A DNA stretch of 64,000 nt from Gammaproteobacteria bacterium (GCA_024234895.1 JACKNJ010000012.1:1-64000), one strand, 5' to 3'; numbered from the stretch's first letter, positions 10,717 through 19,636 are shown. Notes: generated by a model from the sequence alone, not told the origin. Numbers and translations: made by a program.

Positions 10717-11172
10717 ATGTCCAATACCGAAATCTCGACTGATCGTCGTGCCTTCCTGGCGAGTGCCGCCGCTGCCATGGTAGTGGGCGCGCTACCCGCG
10801 TCGGCGGCGACCGAACATCACCACCATCATCATGGGGCGCACCAGGACATCGTCGATGCGGCGGATGAGTGTGTGGCCACCGGCAAGACCTGTCTGAACC
10901 ATTGCCTGATCCTGCTCGGCGATGGCGACACAACCATGAAAGAGTGCGCGAAGAGCGTGAACGAGATGATCCCGGTGTGCGGCGCGATGGCGACGCTGGC
11001 CTTGTCCGATTCCAGGAACCTTCGCGTGATGGCGGACGCCTGCCTCGCGGCCTGCAAAGACTGCGCGGCGGCCTGCGAGAAGCACATGGAGCAGCATGTG
11101 GAGTGCAAGGATTGTTACGACGCCTGCAAGAACTCCATCGCCGCGGTCGAGAAATACCTCAACGCCGCGTAG
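10717..11172 (+). CDS. Tat-exported four-helix-bundle copper storage protein
   Basis: A 151-residue protein. Residues 1-31 form a twin-arginine signal (DRRAFLASAAAA and following hydrophobic stretch). After a run of six histidines (H34-39), the mature part has 12 cysteines, mostly in CxxxC spacings such as CLAACKDCAAAC. This is the pattern of Csp1-type proteins, which bind many Cu(I) ions inside a four-helix bundle. Export by Tat suggests folding or metal loading before transport. ATG 10717 follows a ggagagaaag ribosome site. It is 88 bases after the peroxidase and has its own terminator, so it may share that promoter or use another. Confidence 0.88.
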   Translation: MSNTEISTDRRAFLASAAAAMVVGALPASAATEHHHHHHGAHQDIVDAADECVATGKTCLNHCLILLGDGDTTMKECAKSVNEMIPVCGAMATLALSDSRNLRVMADACLAACKDCAAACEKHMEQHVECKDCYDACKNSIAAVEKYLNAA

Positions 11173-11199
11173 TCGAATTCTGACTGTCACCGCCTCACG

Positions 11200-11226
11200 A
11201 ACCCGGCCCTGCGCCGGGTTTTTTGT
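11200..11226 (+). terminator. Intrinsic terminator after the copper storage gene
   Basis: An aacccggc/gcgccgggtt hairpin followed by a run of six T. The 190 bases from here to the end of the HmuS-like gene hold nothing else that I can identify. Confidence 0.85.
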
Positions 11227-11418
11227 TGCGGCGATTGGCCTGCGAAGATCATGAACAGGTCCGTGACTCGGCCCCTGCGACGTGGATGGTGCCGATATAA
11301 CGCGGGCACTCCGGATTGCCTGACCCGCTTGCCGGCCCTAGAGACGGTGGATGTTGTCCGCCATGCCGCCGTCGTGATGCAGCAACCGCACTCCACGGAG
11401 GCCTGATTCGTTGGCGGG

Positions 11419-12348
11419 TCAGGCCGCGCAGGCGTGATCGAGCCGCGCGCGCAGGGTTCCCCAATGGAATTCTTCGTGGGTGCATGGGTTGCATGCGCGC
11501 AGGATCAGCACCGGCTCGGCGTGCCGGTCGAACAGGGTCAGGGTCGGCGCGACCGGGCAGTCGCCGGAGGAGGCGGCATAGCGCGCCTCGCTGACATCGC
11601 GTTCGCGCAGGTGCAGACGGAAGCCGTCGCCGAGCACGTTCAGCCATGGGCCGGCCTCGATGACCCCCGCGATCAATCCGCTACGGGTCTGGGTGGTGCC
11701 GGTGCCGGGGACGACCAGGCGGATGGGCAGATGCCTCTGCGTGAAATGGGTGAGCACGTGAAAGGCGGTGCGGACCGGCACGATGATCGGTGCCGACGCG
11801 CAGTCCGGCTGGCGGCGGCGCGGCGGCGGCGCGGTCGGCGCCCGCACGGTCGGCAGCGGAGCGGGCAGGCGCAAGCGGGTCTGGTCGGTGGCGCGCAGGG
11901 CCTCGATCAGCGCGCGGAACGCCTTGTCGTCGCTGAGCGCGGTGAGCTGAATTTCGTGCGTCAGGCGGCCATGACCATCGAACACGCCGATGCCGTCGCG
12001 CAGCCCGAACCCGGCGCCCAGGGTCGCGAGGGCGTGTTGCCAGCCCTCGGCGTGCGGGCGGACGTGCCAGCCCGGGTGCGGCGGAAAGGCCCCGGTGACG
12101 GTATGCACCGCGCACTCGTTGCGGGTCTGCATGGTCACCGTGCCGACTGCGGCGAGGGCGCGGAACAGAGCGGGCCAGTCGGGCCGCAAGCGGACCACGC
12201 CCTGCCCGCAGCGGGTCGAGACCAGTTCGGCGTGGCTGACGCCGAGCGCGCGTGCGGCGTCGGCGGTACCGAGATACGGGCGTTCGCTGATCAACCGGCA
12301 CCAGCGGGTGTGCAGCTCGGCGCTGGGGACATGGGTCGTGGTATTCAT
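11419..12348 (-). CDS. HmuS/ChuS-like haem-degrading or haem-trafficking protein
   Basis: A 309-residue cytoplasmic protein. Residues about 10-60 match the HmuS N-terminus (AADAARALGVSHAELVSTRC). The first HemS domain contains GTVTMQTRNECAVH and GIGVFDGHGRLTH; a second, shorter copy ends in EAGPWLNVLGDGFRLHLRE. HemS/HmuS proteins bind haem taken up under iron limitation and release its iron or hand it on. It is somewhat shorter than the usual 340-350 residues. A 65-residue membrane protein is encoded immediately upstream with an ATGA overlap. The usual hmuTUV transporter genes are not in the window, but iron/haem genes lie just beyond. Confidence 0.82.
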   Translation of the reverse strand: MNTTTHVPSAELHTRWCRLISERPYLGTADAARALGVSHAELVSTRCGQGVVRLRPDWPALFRALAAVGTVTMQTRNECAVHTVTGAFPPHPGWHVRPHAEGWQHALATLGAGFGLRDGIGVFDGHGRLTHEIQLTALSDDKAFRALIEALRATDQTRLRLPAPLPTVRAPTAPPPRRRQPDCASAPIIVPVRTAFHVLTHFTQRHLPIRLVVPGTGTTQTRSGLIAGVIEAGPWLNVLGDGFRLHLRERDVSEARYAASSGDCPVAPTLTLFDRHAEPVLILRACNPCTHEEFHWGTLRARLDHACAA

Positions 12349-12542
12349 CGGGCGACCTCCGCAGCGACGGTCGGCTCCGGCGCGGGGTGCAGCAGCGCCG
12401 CGCTGAAGACGATGGACAACAGGGCCGACAGCATCAGCCAGCCGAGGTGCGGGCCGGTGGTGGCCGGGACGCGGCGGGACGCCGTGACGACGCGATTGGG
12501 GTTGGCGCGATTGGGGATGGCGGGTTTGGTGACGACGGACAC
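12345..12542 (-). CDS. Small single-pass membrane protein coupled to hmuS-like gene
   Basis: A 65-residue protein with a basic, proline-rich N-terminus and one predicted membrane helix around HLGWLMLSALLSIVFSAALL. The stop overlaps the hmuS-like start (ATGA), and a ggag ribosome site lies about 9 bases before its GTG start, so translation is likely and coupled. No family recognised. An inner-membrane partner of haem handling would fit the position, but this is inference. Confidence 0.55.
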   Translation of the reverse strand: MSVVTKPAIPNRANPNRVVTASRRVPATTGPHLGWLMLSALLSIVFSAALLHPAPEPTVAAEVAR

Positions 12543-12696
12543 GTTCAGGACTCCAACTCGGGTTGTTGGACCTAGCGTGCTGCCGTGCGCGAGGCGCTGG
12601 GTGGCTGGCTGGTCGAAACGCGGTGATCAGGGTGACCGCGTGGCTTGGATGAGAATCTAGAACAGATGCGAACAATTCGCAACAAAGGTTGATTCC

Positions 12697-12768
12697 GTAG
12701 GAGCGGCTTCAGCCGCGAGCGGCGTTTGGCGATCCCCGGTCGCCGATCGCGGCTGAAGCCGCTCCTAC
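12697..12768. repeat. REP-like palindrome, copy 1
   Basis: Arms gtaggagcggcttcagccgc and its inverted partner enclose a short centre, forming one large hairpin. The same arm sequence recurs at 16534, 26858 and 28999. Confidence 0.85.
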
Positions 12769-12804
12769 GCTGAGAGGGTGTTTACAAAACCCGTCGATCA
12801 GGGG

Positions 12805-12929
12805 GTAGGGCGGAAGCCGCAGGCGTTCCGCCGACTGGCGGTCGGATTCACGCCGTACCCCGAGTTATTCCGAACATGGGTGGGCGCGCCGACCGCCGAC
12901 TGGCGGAACGCCTGCGGCTTCCGCCCTAC
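12805..12929. repeat. Long inverted repeat (about 40-base arms)
   Basis: The sequence at about 12805-12846 (beginning gtagggcggaagccgcaggc) returns inverted at about 12889-12929. A 42-base centre separates the arms. It lies between the REP copy and the DUF1513 gene stop, so it could act as a bidirectional terminator for neither gene directly. I found no second copy in the window. Confidence 0.75.
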
Positions 12930-12950
12930 GGGCTACGCAAACTGCGTGGC

Positions 12951-14039
12951 TCAGAGGTGCAGCAGGTGATTGTCGAAGCGCACGGCGGGATGGACGGTTA
13001 GCGCCTGCGTGGTGCCGCCGTGGGCGTCGTGACGGTGCAGGCCGCCGCGCCCGTCGCTGATCAGGAAGCCGCCGCGTCGACCTTCGGCGGCGAGGCCGCA
13101 GCCGTCCTCGACGCGGATGTCGCCGAGATAGTCGCCGGCGGCGCTCCAGAACAGGATGCGGTTGCCGCGCGGCGCGGACACCGCGAACGCACTGCCGTCG
13201 GCATCGGCGGTGACGCTGCCGCAATAGTCGCGCATGCGCCGTTGCAGCGTGTCCGGGGCGTACAGCGGGCGCAGGCCCCGCTCGGGATGGGCGATTGCGA
13301 TCAGCGGCGCCTGCCCGCCGCTGTCACCCTGGTGCTGCATCGCGACGGCCACGTGGCCATCGGCGAGCGCGGCGATGTGGCGGATGCTGGATCGCTGCCA
13401 TTCCGCAGGGGCGTCGTTGCGGGCGAGTTCGTGCCCCGTGCCGCGATCGATCCAGACCAGCGACGGGTGGATGGCCTCCGGGTTGAGCGTCCGCCGGCCC
13501 TGGTCGGGATGGGTGCGCAGGCCCCCGTTGGCGACGATCAGCGTGTCGCCGTCGCGCAGCAGTTCATGCGGGCCGATGCCGCCGCTGGGCCATTCGCCGA
13601 CGCGGTGGTAACCGGCGCGCACGTCGTAGACCCCGACGCGGCCCTCGCCGCGCTGGTAGTCGTTCTCGGTCGCGTACAGGCGGGAGGCGTCGGCGGAGAA
13701 CACCGCGTGCCCATAGAAGTGGCGGCCTTCGCTGGCGTCGATCTGGCCGACGATGGCGCCGTCGGACAGCTCGACGACGACGATGAAACGCCCGGGACGA
13801 CGCGCGACGGCGAGCGCATGACGCCCATCGGGATGGGCGACGATGGCGTGCGCGCGACCGGGCAGCGCGGTGCGGAAGCGTTCCGCGCCGGTCTCGTCCA
13901 GGCCGATGACGTAGTGGTGGCCGTCCGCGTCGCTGGCGGCGCTGAGCAGGCGTGTTTCCCCCGTGCCCGCCAGCACCCAGGGTGTACGCGCGCCGATCAG
14001 GGCGAGCGCGCCGAGTTTGAGGAGATCGCGGCGGCGCAT
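12951..14039 (-). CDS. DUF1513 family exported protein
   Basis: A 362-residue protein with a twin-arginine signal (MRRRDLLKLGALALIG). Its mature part has repeated beta-propeller-like blades, with histidines in motifs such as HAIVAHPDGRHALAVARRPG, GHAVFSADASRLYATEND and GGIGPHELLRDGD, that characterise DUF1513. Members sit at the end of Fur-regulated imelysin clusters; the molecular function is unknown, and a periplasmic metal- or haem-binding role is inferred. The gene starts one base after the stop of the second imelysin gene, so it is the last gene of the hemP-led block. Confidence 0.85.
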   Translation of the reverse strand: MRRRDLLKLGALALIGARTPWVLAGTGETRLLSAASDADGHHYVIGLDETGAERFRTALPGRAHAIVAHPDGRHALAVARRPGRFIVVVELSDGAIVGQIDASEGRHFYGHAVFSADASRLYATENDYQRGEGRVGVYDVRAGYHRVGEWPSGGIGPHELLRDGDTLIVANGGLRTHPDQGRRTLNPEAIHPSLVWIDRGTGHELARNDAPAEWQRSSIRHIAALADGHVAVAMQHQGDSGGQAPLIAIAHPERGLRPLYAPDTLQRRMRDYCGSVTADADGSAFAVSAPRGNRILFWSAAGDYLGDIRVEDGCGLAAEGRRGGFLISDGRGGLHRHDAHGGTTQALTVHPAVRFDNHLLHL

Positions 14040-14040
14040 G

Positions 14041-15090
14041 TCAGTCGCCGTCCAGCGAGTTGAAGCCCAGCGCCAGGCCGAGCGCGGCCGGGAGTTCCTT
14101 GCCGATGCGCTCGGCGAGGGTGTTCACGGCGGCGCGCGCGGCCTCGACCCGGGGCCGTTGCTGCGGATCGGTGACGGCCTGGTACAGCGGCACGGTGATG
14201 GCGGCCAGCGCGTTGGCGGCGGCATCGAAATCGCCACGGATGGCATCGCTCAAGGCCTTGTCCTCGATGCCGGCGGCGAGCAGTTCGAACAGGGCGCGCA
14301 CCGATTCCAGGTTGTGCCCGATGTTGCGCAGCGCGCGCCCGCTGCGCCAGAACTCGGCGCGGTGCGGGCGCGCCTGCTCCAGGCTCGCGTCGAGCGGCAG
14401 GGCGAGCTTCTGATCGCGGATCGCGAGCAGTTCGGTGTGCAGGCTCTTGAGCAGTTCGGTGGCGTATTCGTCGGCCGATTCGTACAGCGCGGAGCTGTCG
14501 TCGGCGATGGCGACGACCAGCGCGCGCTGGCCTTGCGGGTCGGTCCAGTCGTGGACGATGCCTGCGGCGATCTCGTTGAGGTTGCGGGCGATGGCGTGCA
14601 GGTAGGCGCAGGCGTAGGCGTCGGCACCACCGAGTCCGTCCGCCTGTTCCGTGAACAGCAGGCGTTCGGCGGCGGGCATGCCTTCCAGGGCGGCGCTGAG
14701 CTCGCGGATGGCGTCTGCGGTGAGTACGGCGCGATCCGCCGCGTTCAGGAACTGGCGGAGCTGGCGATCCATGCGCGCGTGCTTGTCGGGCCAGAACCAG
14801 AAGCGCCCGCGGCGATCCAGGTACTCGACCGGCCCGAAGCGCCACAGTTCGACGTCGTGCCAGGCATCGCCGACCGCGTGGAAGGCCTGTTCGAGACGTG
14901 CGCGATCGGCACAGCCGGCGGCGGTCGCCGCCTCGAAATCGGCGGTGACGGCAACCAGTCGTTGATAACCGGGCACGATCAGCTCATCGGTGACGCGCAG
15001 GTTGATGGGCTGATGGTCGGCGGCCAGGGCCGGCGCCGCGAGCGACGCGGCCAGCAGCAGCGCGGCGCGGGTGCGGGTGATGGGTTTCAT
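14041..15090 (-). CDS. Imelysin family iron-related periplasmic protein
   Basis: A 349-residue protein with a Sec signal peptide (residues 1-23). The mature chain is largely helical; motifs include DAWHDVELWRFGPVEYLDRRG and FNSLDGD at the C-terminus, typical of the shorter imelysin type next to DUF1111 proteins. Such proteins are periplasmic and thought to bind iron or to interact with di-haem oxidoreductases. Its start overlaps the upstream gene's stop (ATGA at 15087-15090), so the two are translationally coupled. The HxxE iron-site motif of the longer imelysin is not obvious here. Confidence 0.82.
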   Translation of the reverse strand: MKPITRTRAALLLAASLAAPALAADHQPINLRVTDELIVPGYQRLVAVTADFEAATAAGCADRARLEQAFHAVGDAWHDVELWRFGPVEYLDRRGRFWFWPDKHARMDRQLRQFLNAADRAVLTADAIRELSAALEGMPAAERLLFTEQADGLGGADAYACAYLHAIARNLNEIAAGIVHDWTDPQGQRALVVAIADDSSALYESADEYATELLKSLHTELLAIRDQKLALPLDASLEQARPHRAEFWRSGRALRNIGHNLESVRALFELLAAGIEDKALSDAIRGDFDAAANALAAITVPLYQAVTDPQQRPRVEAARAAVNTLAERIGKELPAALGLALGFNSLDGD

Positions 15091-16490
15091 AAGGACTCCA
15101 GGAATCCGATCAGTCGTTGACGTTGTTGCGGGGGCATCGCGATCACGCGGTCGCGGGCGGTGCCCGCTTCGCCACCGTGCCAGAGCACGGCTTCGAGCAG
15201 GCTGCGGGCGCGGCCATCGTGGAGGAAGCCGCTGTGGCCGCTGACGGTGGCGCTGCGACCGATGCCCCACAGCGGCGCGGTGCGCCATTCGCGACCGTCG
15301 GCGAGCGCTTCGGGGCGGTGGTCGGCGAGGCCCTCGCCCATGTCGTGCAGGAGCATGTCCGTGTACGGCCAGATGTCCTGCCCGCCGAGGTGGGGGCGAT
15401 CTGCCGAGGGCGCGGTACGCCAATGAGGGGTGTGGCAGGCAGCGCAGCCCGCGTCGTGGAACAGGGTTTTGCCGTGCCCGATTGCTTCCGGGTCATGCGT
15501 CTGGCCCGCCGGTGGCGCCAGGTTGTGCACGTAGTCCCGCACCAGATTGGTGATGACGGTGTGAACCTCCAGGGACTCGTATTGCGGGCTGTTGCCGTCG
15601 GGCAGTTCGAGACAGGCGGTCTGGCTGGCGGTGCAGTCGCCGCTGCCCGCCGGGTGTTGCGGTGTGGACAGGCCGATGTCGTTGCGGAAGGCGGCCTGGT
15701 TCTGGTCATCGATGGTCGCGTGGCCGGCCTTCCAGCCGAAACGCCCAGGCGCGATCCGGCCGAGGCTGGTGGACCAGACTTCGTTGGGCCGCCCGGAAAT
15801 GCCGTCGGCATCGGTGTCGTCGGGATCGGCTTGCGCGCGTAGCGCCGCCTCCGGGATCAGTTCGAGCAGGCCGAGCCCGATCAGTGGCGGGGAGACGCGC
15901 GGGGACAACCGCAGGTCGGCGTGCGGTGCACCGTAGGCGGTGTCGACGATGCGGTAATCGGGGCGGCGGAGTTCGACAGTCTCGCCGTTCAGGGCGAGTT
16001 CGATGGGTTCGTAACGGACCGCCAGGCGACCTTCGGCGGCGAGGCCGGGCACCGCGAAGGTCTGGAGTTGCGCGCCGTAGACCGGTTCCGGGATGGGGCG
16101 CGGGGAACGGTCGCCGCCGGGGATCGACAGATGCGCGACCAGCGAGACCGGGTTTTCAGATGGGTCGGAGGGGGCGTGGCCACGCCCGTTGCGCGGGTGG
16201 CACTGGTTGCAGGCGCGGGCGTTGTACAGCGGGCCCAGACCATCGGCCGCCTCGGTACTGGACGGCGCGGTGACCCAGATGCGTTCGAAGAAGCCGCGCC
16301 CGACCTTGAAATCGAGTGTGTCGGCCAGCGACAGGTTGGCGGCGGGTTCGGAATAGGCGTGCGGCCCGAGTTTGGTCGTGTTGGTGGTGGCGCCGCCCGG
16401 CAGGTCGGCGCCGAGGACGCCGGTCGGGATGGCAAGCACCAGCAGGGTGAGGAGGGTTGGTCGCATGGGCAAAGAAAAAAATCGGTTCAT
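15087..16490 (-). CDS. Di-haem DUF1111 (thiol oxidoreductase-like) protein
   Basis: A 467-residue periplasmic protein with a signal peptide (about residues 1-28). It has two c-type haem sites, CNQCH near residue 94 and CAACH near 355. The DUF1111 pattern is clear: RACNQCHPRNGRG, then DADGISGRPNEVW, then ending FLHDGRARSLLEAVLWHGGE. Members are often annotated as thiol oxidoreductases but the substrate is not established; peroxidase-like electron transfer to imelysins is an idea. ATG 16490 or 16466 can start the chain. It lies 260 bases after the first imelysin gene, with a REP element in the gap. Confidence 0.88.
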   Translation of the reverse strand: MNRFFSLPMRPTLLTLLVLAIPTGVLGADLPGGATTNTTKLGPHAYSEPAANLSLADTLDFKVGRGFFERIWVTAPSSTEAADGLGPLYNARACNQCHPRNGRGHAPSDPSENPVSLVAHLSIPGGDRSPRPIPEPVYGAQLQTFAVPGLAAEGRLAVRYEPIELALNGETVELRRPDYRIVDTAYGAPHADLRLSPRVSPPLIGLGLLELIPEAALRAQADPDDTDADGISGRPNEVWSTSLGRIAPGRFGWKAGHATIDDQNQAAFRNDIGLSTPQHPAGSGDCTASQTACLELPDGNSPQYESLEVHTVITNLVRDYVHNLAPPAGQTHDPEAIGHGKTLFHDAGCAACHTPHWRTAPSADRPHLGGQDIWPYTDMLLHDMGEGLADHRPEALADGREWRTAPLWGIGRSATVSGHSGFLHDGRARSLLEAVLWHGGEAGTARDRVIAMPPQQRQRLIGFLESL

Positions 16491-16533
16491 CGGCAGCGGC
16501 GGGAGCGGGCCCGGCGCGCGTTCGCCACTCAGC

Positions 16534-16622
16534 GTAGGAGCGGCTTCAGCCGCGATCGGCATGGCTGGCTTCGACTCCGCTCAGCCAGCGGCGAGGCCGA
16601 TTGCGGCTGAAGCCGCTCCTGC
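16534..16622. repeat. REP-like palindrome, copy 2
   Basis: Starts gtaggagcggcttcagccgc and ends with the inverted arm. Its centre contains ggcttcgactccgctcagcc, also present (twice, once inverted) in copy 3 at 26627-26737. Confidence 0.85.
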
Positions 16623-16749
16623 AGGCGGCGTCCGGGTTCCTGTCGAGGACCCAGCCGCCAAGTTTTAGGTCCGGGCCTCACCGTTGCGACGAGGGGGATG
16701 CAGACGGGAGGAGACCGATGAGGCCCGGAAACAGGGTGAGGTGGGCGAC

Positions 16750-18027
16750 TTATTTGCCCACCTTGTCGGGCGCGTCGAGGCTGTCGGAACCTTCGAACTC
16801 GATCTTGTCGAGACCCAGCGCCGCGACCACGCCGTCGATGGCCTTGGTCTGGTCGACCAGCGAGTCGATGGCGGCGCGGACGATGGCGTTGCCGGCCTTG
16901 TTGCCGGAGCCGATCAGCTGGTCGTAGGACTCACCACGTTCGGCGGTGTCGGCGAGGATCTGGAAGCGGGCCAGGCTGGCGGCCAGCTTGGCGCGCATGT
17001 CCTCGTCGGCGGTCGGGTTGGCGGCGGCGACCAGATCGGTCAGGCCCGGCACCGCGACGTTGCGACCGTCGACGCGGCGATACTGGCCGAGATAGACGTT
17101 GTGGATGCCGCGCACGTCGTAGAAGTGCGACCAGTGGGTGTTGTCGGAGAAGCAGTCGTGCTCTTCCTCGGGGTCGTGCAGCATCAGGCCGAGCTTCATG
17201 CGCTCGCCGGCCAGCTCGCCGTAGCTGAGGCTGCCCATGCCGGTGACCATCGCGGTCAGCGCGGCCTTGGGGTCGCCACCGTCGAGACGGGTGCGGATGG
17301 CGCCATCGGCGCCCCAGGCGGCGGTGATCTCGGCCAGGTCATCGATCAACAACCCGGTCGCGGCCTTGAGGTAGGCGGCGCGGCGTTCGCAATGGCCGCC
17401 GGTGCAGTTGGCCGGGTCGAAATCGGTGGCCGGGCGGTTGCCGGCGCCGGGACCGGTGCCGTTCAGGTCCTGGCCCCACAGCAGGAATTCGATCGCGTGG
17501 TAGCCGCGCGCGACGTTGGATTCGATGCCGTCGATCTCGTTCAGCGTCTCGCCGATCAGGGCCTTGTCGATGGTGCTGGCGTCGATGGTCTTGCCGCCGA
17601 CCTTGAGCCTGGGGTTGGCGATGATGTTGGCGGTGTAATAAGGGTTCTCGTCGGACTCGGCGCCATAGTGGTCGACGTTGACGTAGTCGATCAGGCCTTC
17701 GTCCAGCGGCCAGGCGTTGACCTTGCCTTCCCAGTCGTCGACCTCCGGGTTGCCGAAGCGGAACACTTCCGTCTGCTGGTACGGCGCCCGCGCGCTGCGC
17801 CAGGCGGCGCGGGCGGCGGCCAGGTTGGCTTCCGTCGGCGCGGCGATCAGCTTGTCGACCGCCAGCTCCAGGTTGCGCGCGGTGAACAGGGAGTCCTCGT
17901 ACATCGCATGCGCGAGGTTGGCGTAGCCGCTGACCACGCCGCCCACGTCAGGCGCGGCGAAGGCGGGGGTGGCGATGGCGGTGCCGAGACCGAGGGTCGC
18001 GGATAGCAGGAGTCGTTTGGGGTGCAT
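16750..18027 (-). CDS. Imelysin (IrpA/IcmP-type) iron-regulated protein
   Basis: A 425-residue exported protein with a signal peptide (residues 1-24, ending AFA). The imelysin signature is present: WRSARAPYQQTEVFRFG, a GYHAIEFLLWGQDLNG segment with an HxxE metal motif, and EEEHDCFSDNTHWS. Imelysins are found in envelopes of iron-starved cells and are believed to bind iron or to work with the neighbouring di-haem protein; the reported peptidase activity is disputed. It is the second gene of the Fur-box-led block, 160 bases after hemP. The protein probably ends at 16750. Confidence 0.9.
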   Translation of the reverse strand: MHPKRLLLSATLGLGTAIATPAFAAPDVGGVVSGYANLAHAMYEDSLFTARNLELAVDKLIAAPTEANLAAARAAWRSARAPYQQTEVFRFGNPEVDDWEGKVNAWPLDEGLIDYVNVDHYGAESDENPYYTANIIANPRLKVGGKTIDASTIDKALIGETLNEIDGIESNVARGYHAIEFLLWGQDLNGTGPGAGNRPATDFDPANCTGGHCERRAAYLKAATGLLIDDLAEITAAWGADGAIRTRLDGGDPKAALTAMVTGMGSLSYGELAGERMKLGLMLHDPEEEHDCFSDNTHWSHFYDVRGIHNVYLGQYRRVDGRNVAVPGLTDLVAAANPTADEDMRAKLAASLARFQILADTAERGESYDQLIGSGNKAGNAIVRAAIDSLVDQTKAIDGVVAALGLDKIEFEGSDSLDAPDKVGK

Positions 18028-18187
18028 GGTGTCTCCGGGGCGCTTTGTCTGGATCGGACAGGTCGTGCTCGCGCTCGGGCCGTCGGGGTCGGCGTCGAGT
18101 GTCTCTTTTCGGAAGGGGAGGAACCGTGCTGGCTTGCGGGGTGCGCGGACGTGGGTCGCGGGCAGTGCTGGCGGACGGATGAGGGGT

Positions 18188-18355
18188 TTACTTGGTCAGG
18201 ATCAATTTGCCGCTGCGGGTGATACGCAGGCGGTACTGCTCACCGGCATGCCGGATGTGCAACTCCTTGTGGCCCTTGAACAGGGATTCGCTGGGCAATT
18301 CCGGAGGCTGGGCCGAGGTGATGGCGGGCGTGCTGGCGGGAAGGTTCGGTGTCAT
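18188..18355 (-). CDS. hemP: Haemin uptake protein HemP
   Basis: A 55-residue protein whose C-terminal half, GHKELHIRHAGEQYRLRITR then GKLILTK, is diagnostic of HemP. HemP is a small cytoplasmic factor needed for expression or function of haem uptake genes in some proteobacteria. It may start at ATG 18355 or at 18373 (adding MIPYTA). A Fur-like box lies just upstream, so it heads the iron/haem block to its left. Confidence 0.88.
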   Translation of the reverse strand: MTPNLPASTPAITSAQPPELPSESLFKGHKELHIRHAGEQYRLRITRSGKLILTK

Positions 18356-18383
18356 GGCTGTGTAAGGAATCATTTGGGGTTTA

Positions 18384-18408
18384 TCAAATGATAATGATTC
18401 GTAACAGC
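18384..18408 (-). promoter_or_regulatory. Fur box before hemP
   Basis: tcaaatgataatgattcgta: consecutive Fur-type hexamers (gataat, gattcg) within 15 to 30 bases of the hemP start. It shares ataatgattcg with the peroxidase box. Confidence 0.75.
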
Positions 18409-18508
18409 GGGCGTCAACCATCCTCATAAACAAACTCGTGAAAATGTGGTCAGGCGGGTTTTCTGGCCTGAGCAAGGTCGTGGTCGGTGTGCTGTCGGGA
18501 CGTCGCGC

Positions 18509-18541
18509 AAAAAAAAAGGGAAGCTCTTGGCCTCCCTTTTT
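18509..18541. terminator. Bidirectional terminator between hemP promoter and porin
   Basis: aaaaaggga and tcccttttt arms with an internal gc/gc pair and a short loop. It ends leftward transcription of the porin gene before the hemP promoter. Confidence 0.8.
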
Positions 18542-18572
18542 CTTTGCCCGGCGTCGCGGGCCGGTCGTCACA

Positions 18573-19636
18573 TCAGAAGCTGTGGACGATACCGAACGAG
18601 AACGCGTCGACATCAAGACCGGGACCCGACGCGGCGAAGCCACCGCCGGCCAGGCCGTACTGGGCATTGGTGTCGTTGTCGATGGTCGAGTACAGGGCGT
18701 AGATGCCGGTGCGCTCGCTGAAGGCATGCTGGACGCCGACGGTGAGCTGGCTGGCGCCATCGTTGCCGCCCGCGACGTCGCTGTCGCCGGCCGTGCCATA
18801 GCTGATATTGAAGGTGTCGTTACCCATCGCGTGGGTGAAGCTCAGCCAGTAGGCGTCGCGACTCTGCCGGACGGTCTTGTCGTCATGCTCGATGTCTTCG
18901 TACACGGCGGCGATGGTGGAGTCGCCGAAGCTGTATTGTGCGCCGACGCGCCAGGCGTCTTCGCCGGCGGTGTTGGTCGAACCCAGGCCCAGATTGGCGC
19001 CTTCATGGGTCTCGTAGGCGATGGCGGCGGACAACGGACCGTTGTTGTAGGTCAGGGCTGTACTCCACGCCTCGTCGTCCTTGTTGCCGGCGCCGTTGTT
19101 GGCCTTGACCGCGATGCGCGCAATGGCGAACTGCAGGCCTTCCATTTCCGGCGACACGTAGGCGACGGCTTGCGAGGCGAGGGTGTCGAAATTGTTGTTG
19201 CCGGCGGCATCGGCCGTGATGATCGCGTTGTAGGCGCCCGTGGTGTCGCCCCAGACGTCGTAATCGATCGTGGAGGTTTTGAACGGGGTGTCCATCTGGC
19301 CGAGCACTATGGAACCGAAGCCGCCTTCGATGCCGACGAAGGTGTTGTTGGAGCCGATATTCGCGCCGATGTCGGACTCGATGGTGAAGAACGCCTTGTA
19401 GCCGTCACCGAGATCCTCTCCACCCGAGAAACCGAGCAGGGACGCGTGATTCGTGCCGGTGGCGTCGTCGCGGGCGTCGCCGGTCGCATCGTTGGTGTCG
19501 GGAAATCCCATGCGTAGTGCATGGTGCCGTAGATGCTGATGTCGTTGGCCAGAGTCTGGCCGGAAAAGCCGGCCGCGGCGAGCAGCACGGTTGCGGAAGC
19601 AGCGGCAAGGCGGCTGGATGGGTTACGCACAGTCAT
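18573..19636 (-). pseudogene. Gram-negative porin, interrupted by one-base frameshift
   Basis: The N-terminus (start 19636 after an agaggaaaa ribosome site) gives a signal peptide and NDISIYGTMHYAW in one frame. The rest, from about 19505, continues in another frame as a normal general porin (LLGFSGGEDLGDGYKAFFTI, then GIEGGFGSIVLGQMDTPFK, ending FSFGIVHSF). One extra base in the GGG run (19507-19509 on the plus strand) would join them into a full-length porin of about 354 residues. Either a pseudogene or an assembly error. A Zur-like box lies 137 bases upstream, so a zinc-linked outer-membrane channel is plausible. Confidence 0.85.

Noticed and set aside
12805..12929. CRISPR array
   Set aside because: Only one inverted pair; no direct repeats with spacers were seen here or elsewhere.
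16750..18027. EfeO of an EfeUOB ferrous transporter
   Set aside because: Neighbours are hemP, DUF1111 and DUF1513, not EfeU or EfeB; the imelysin cluster fits better.
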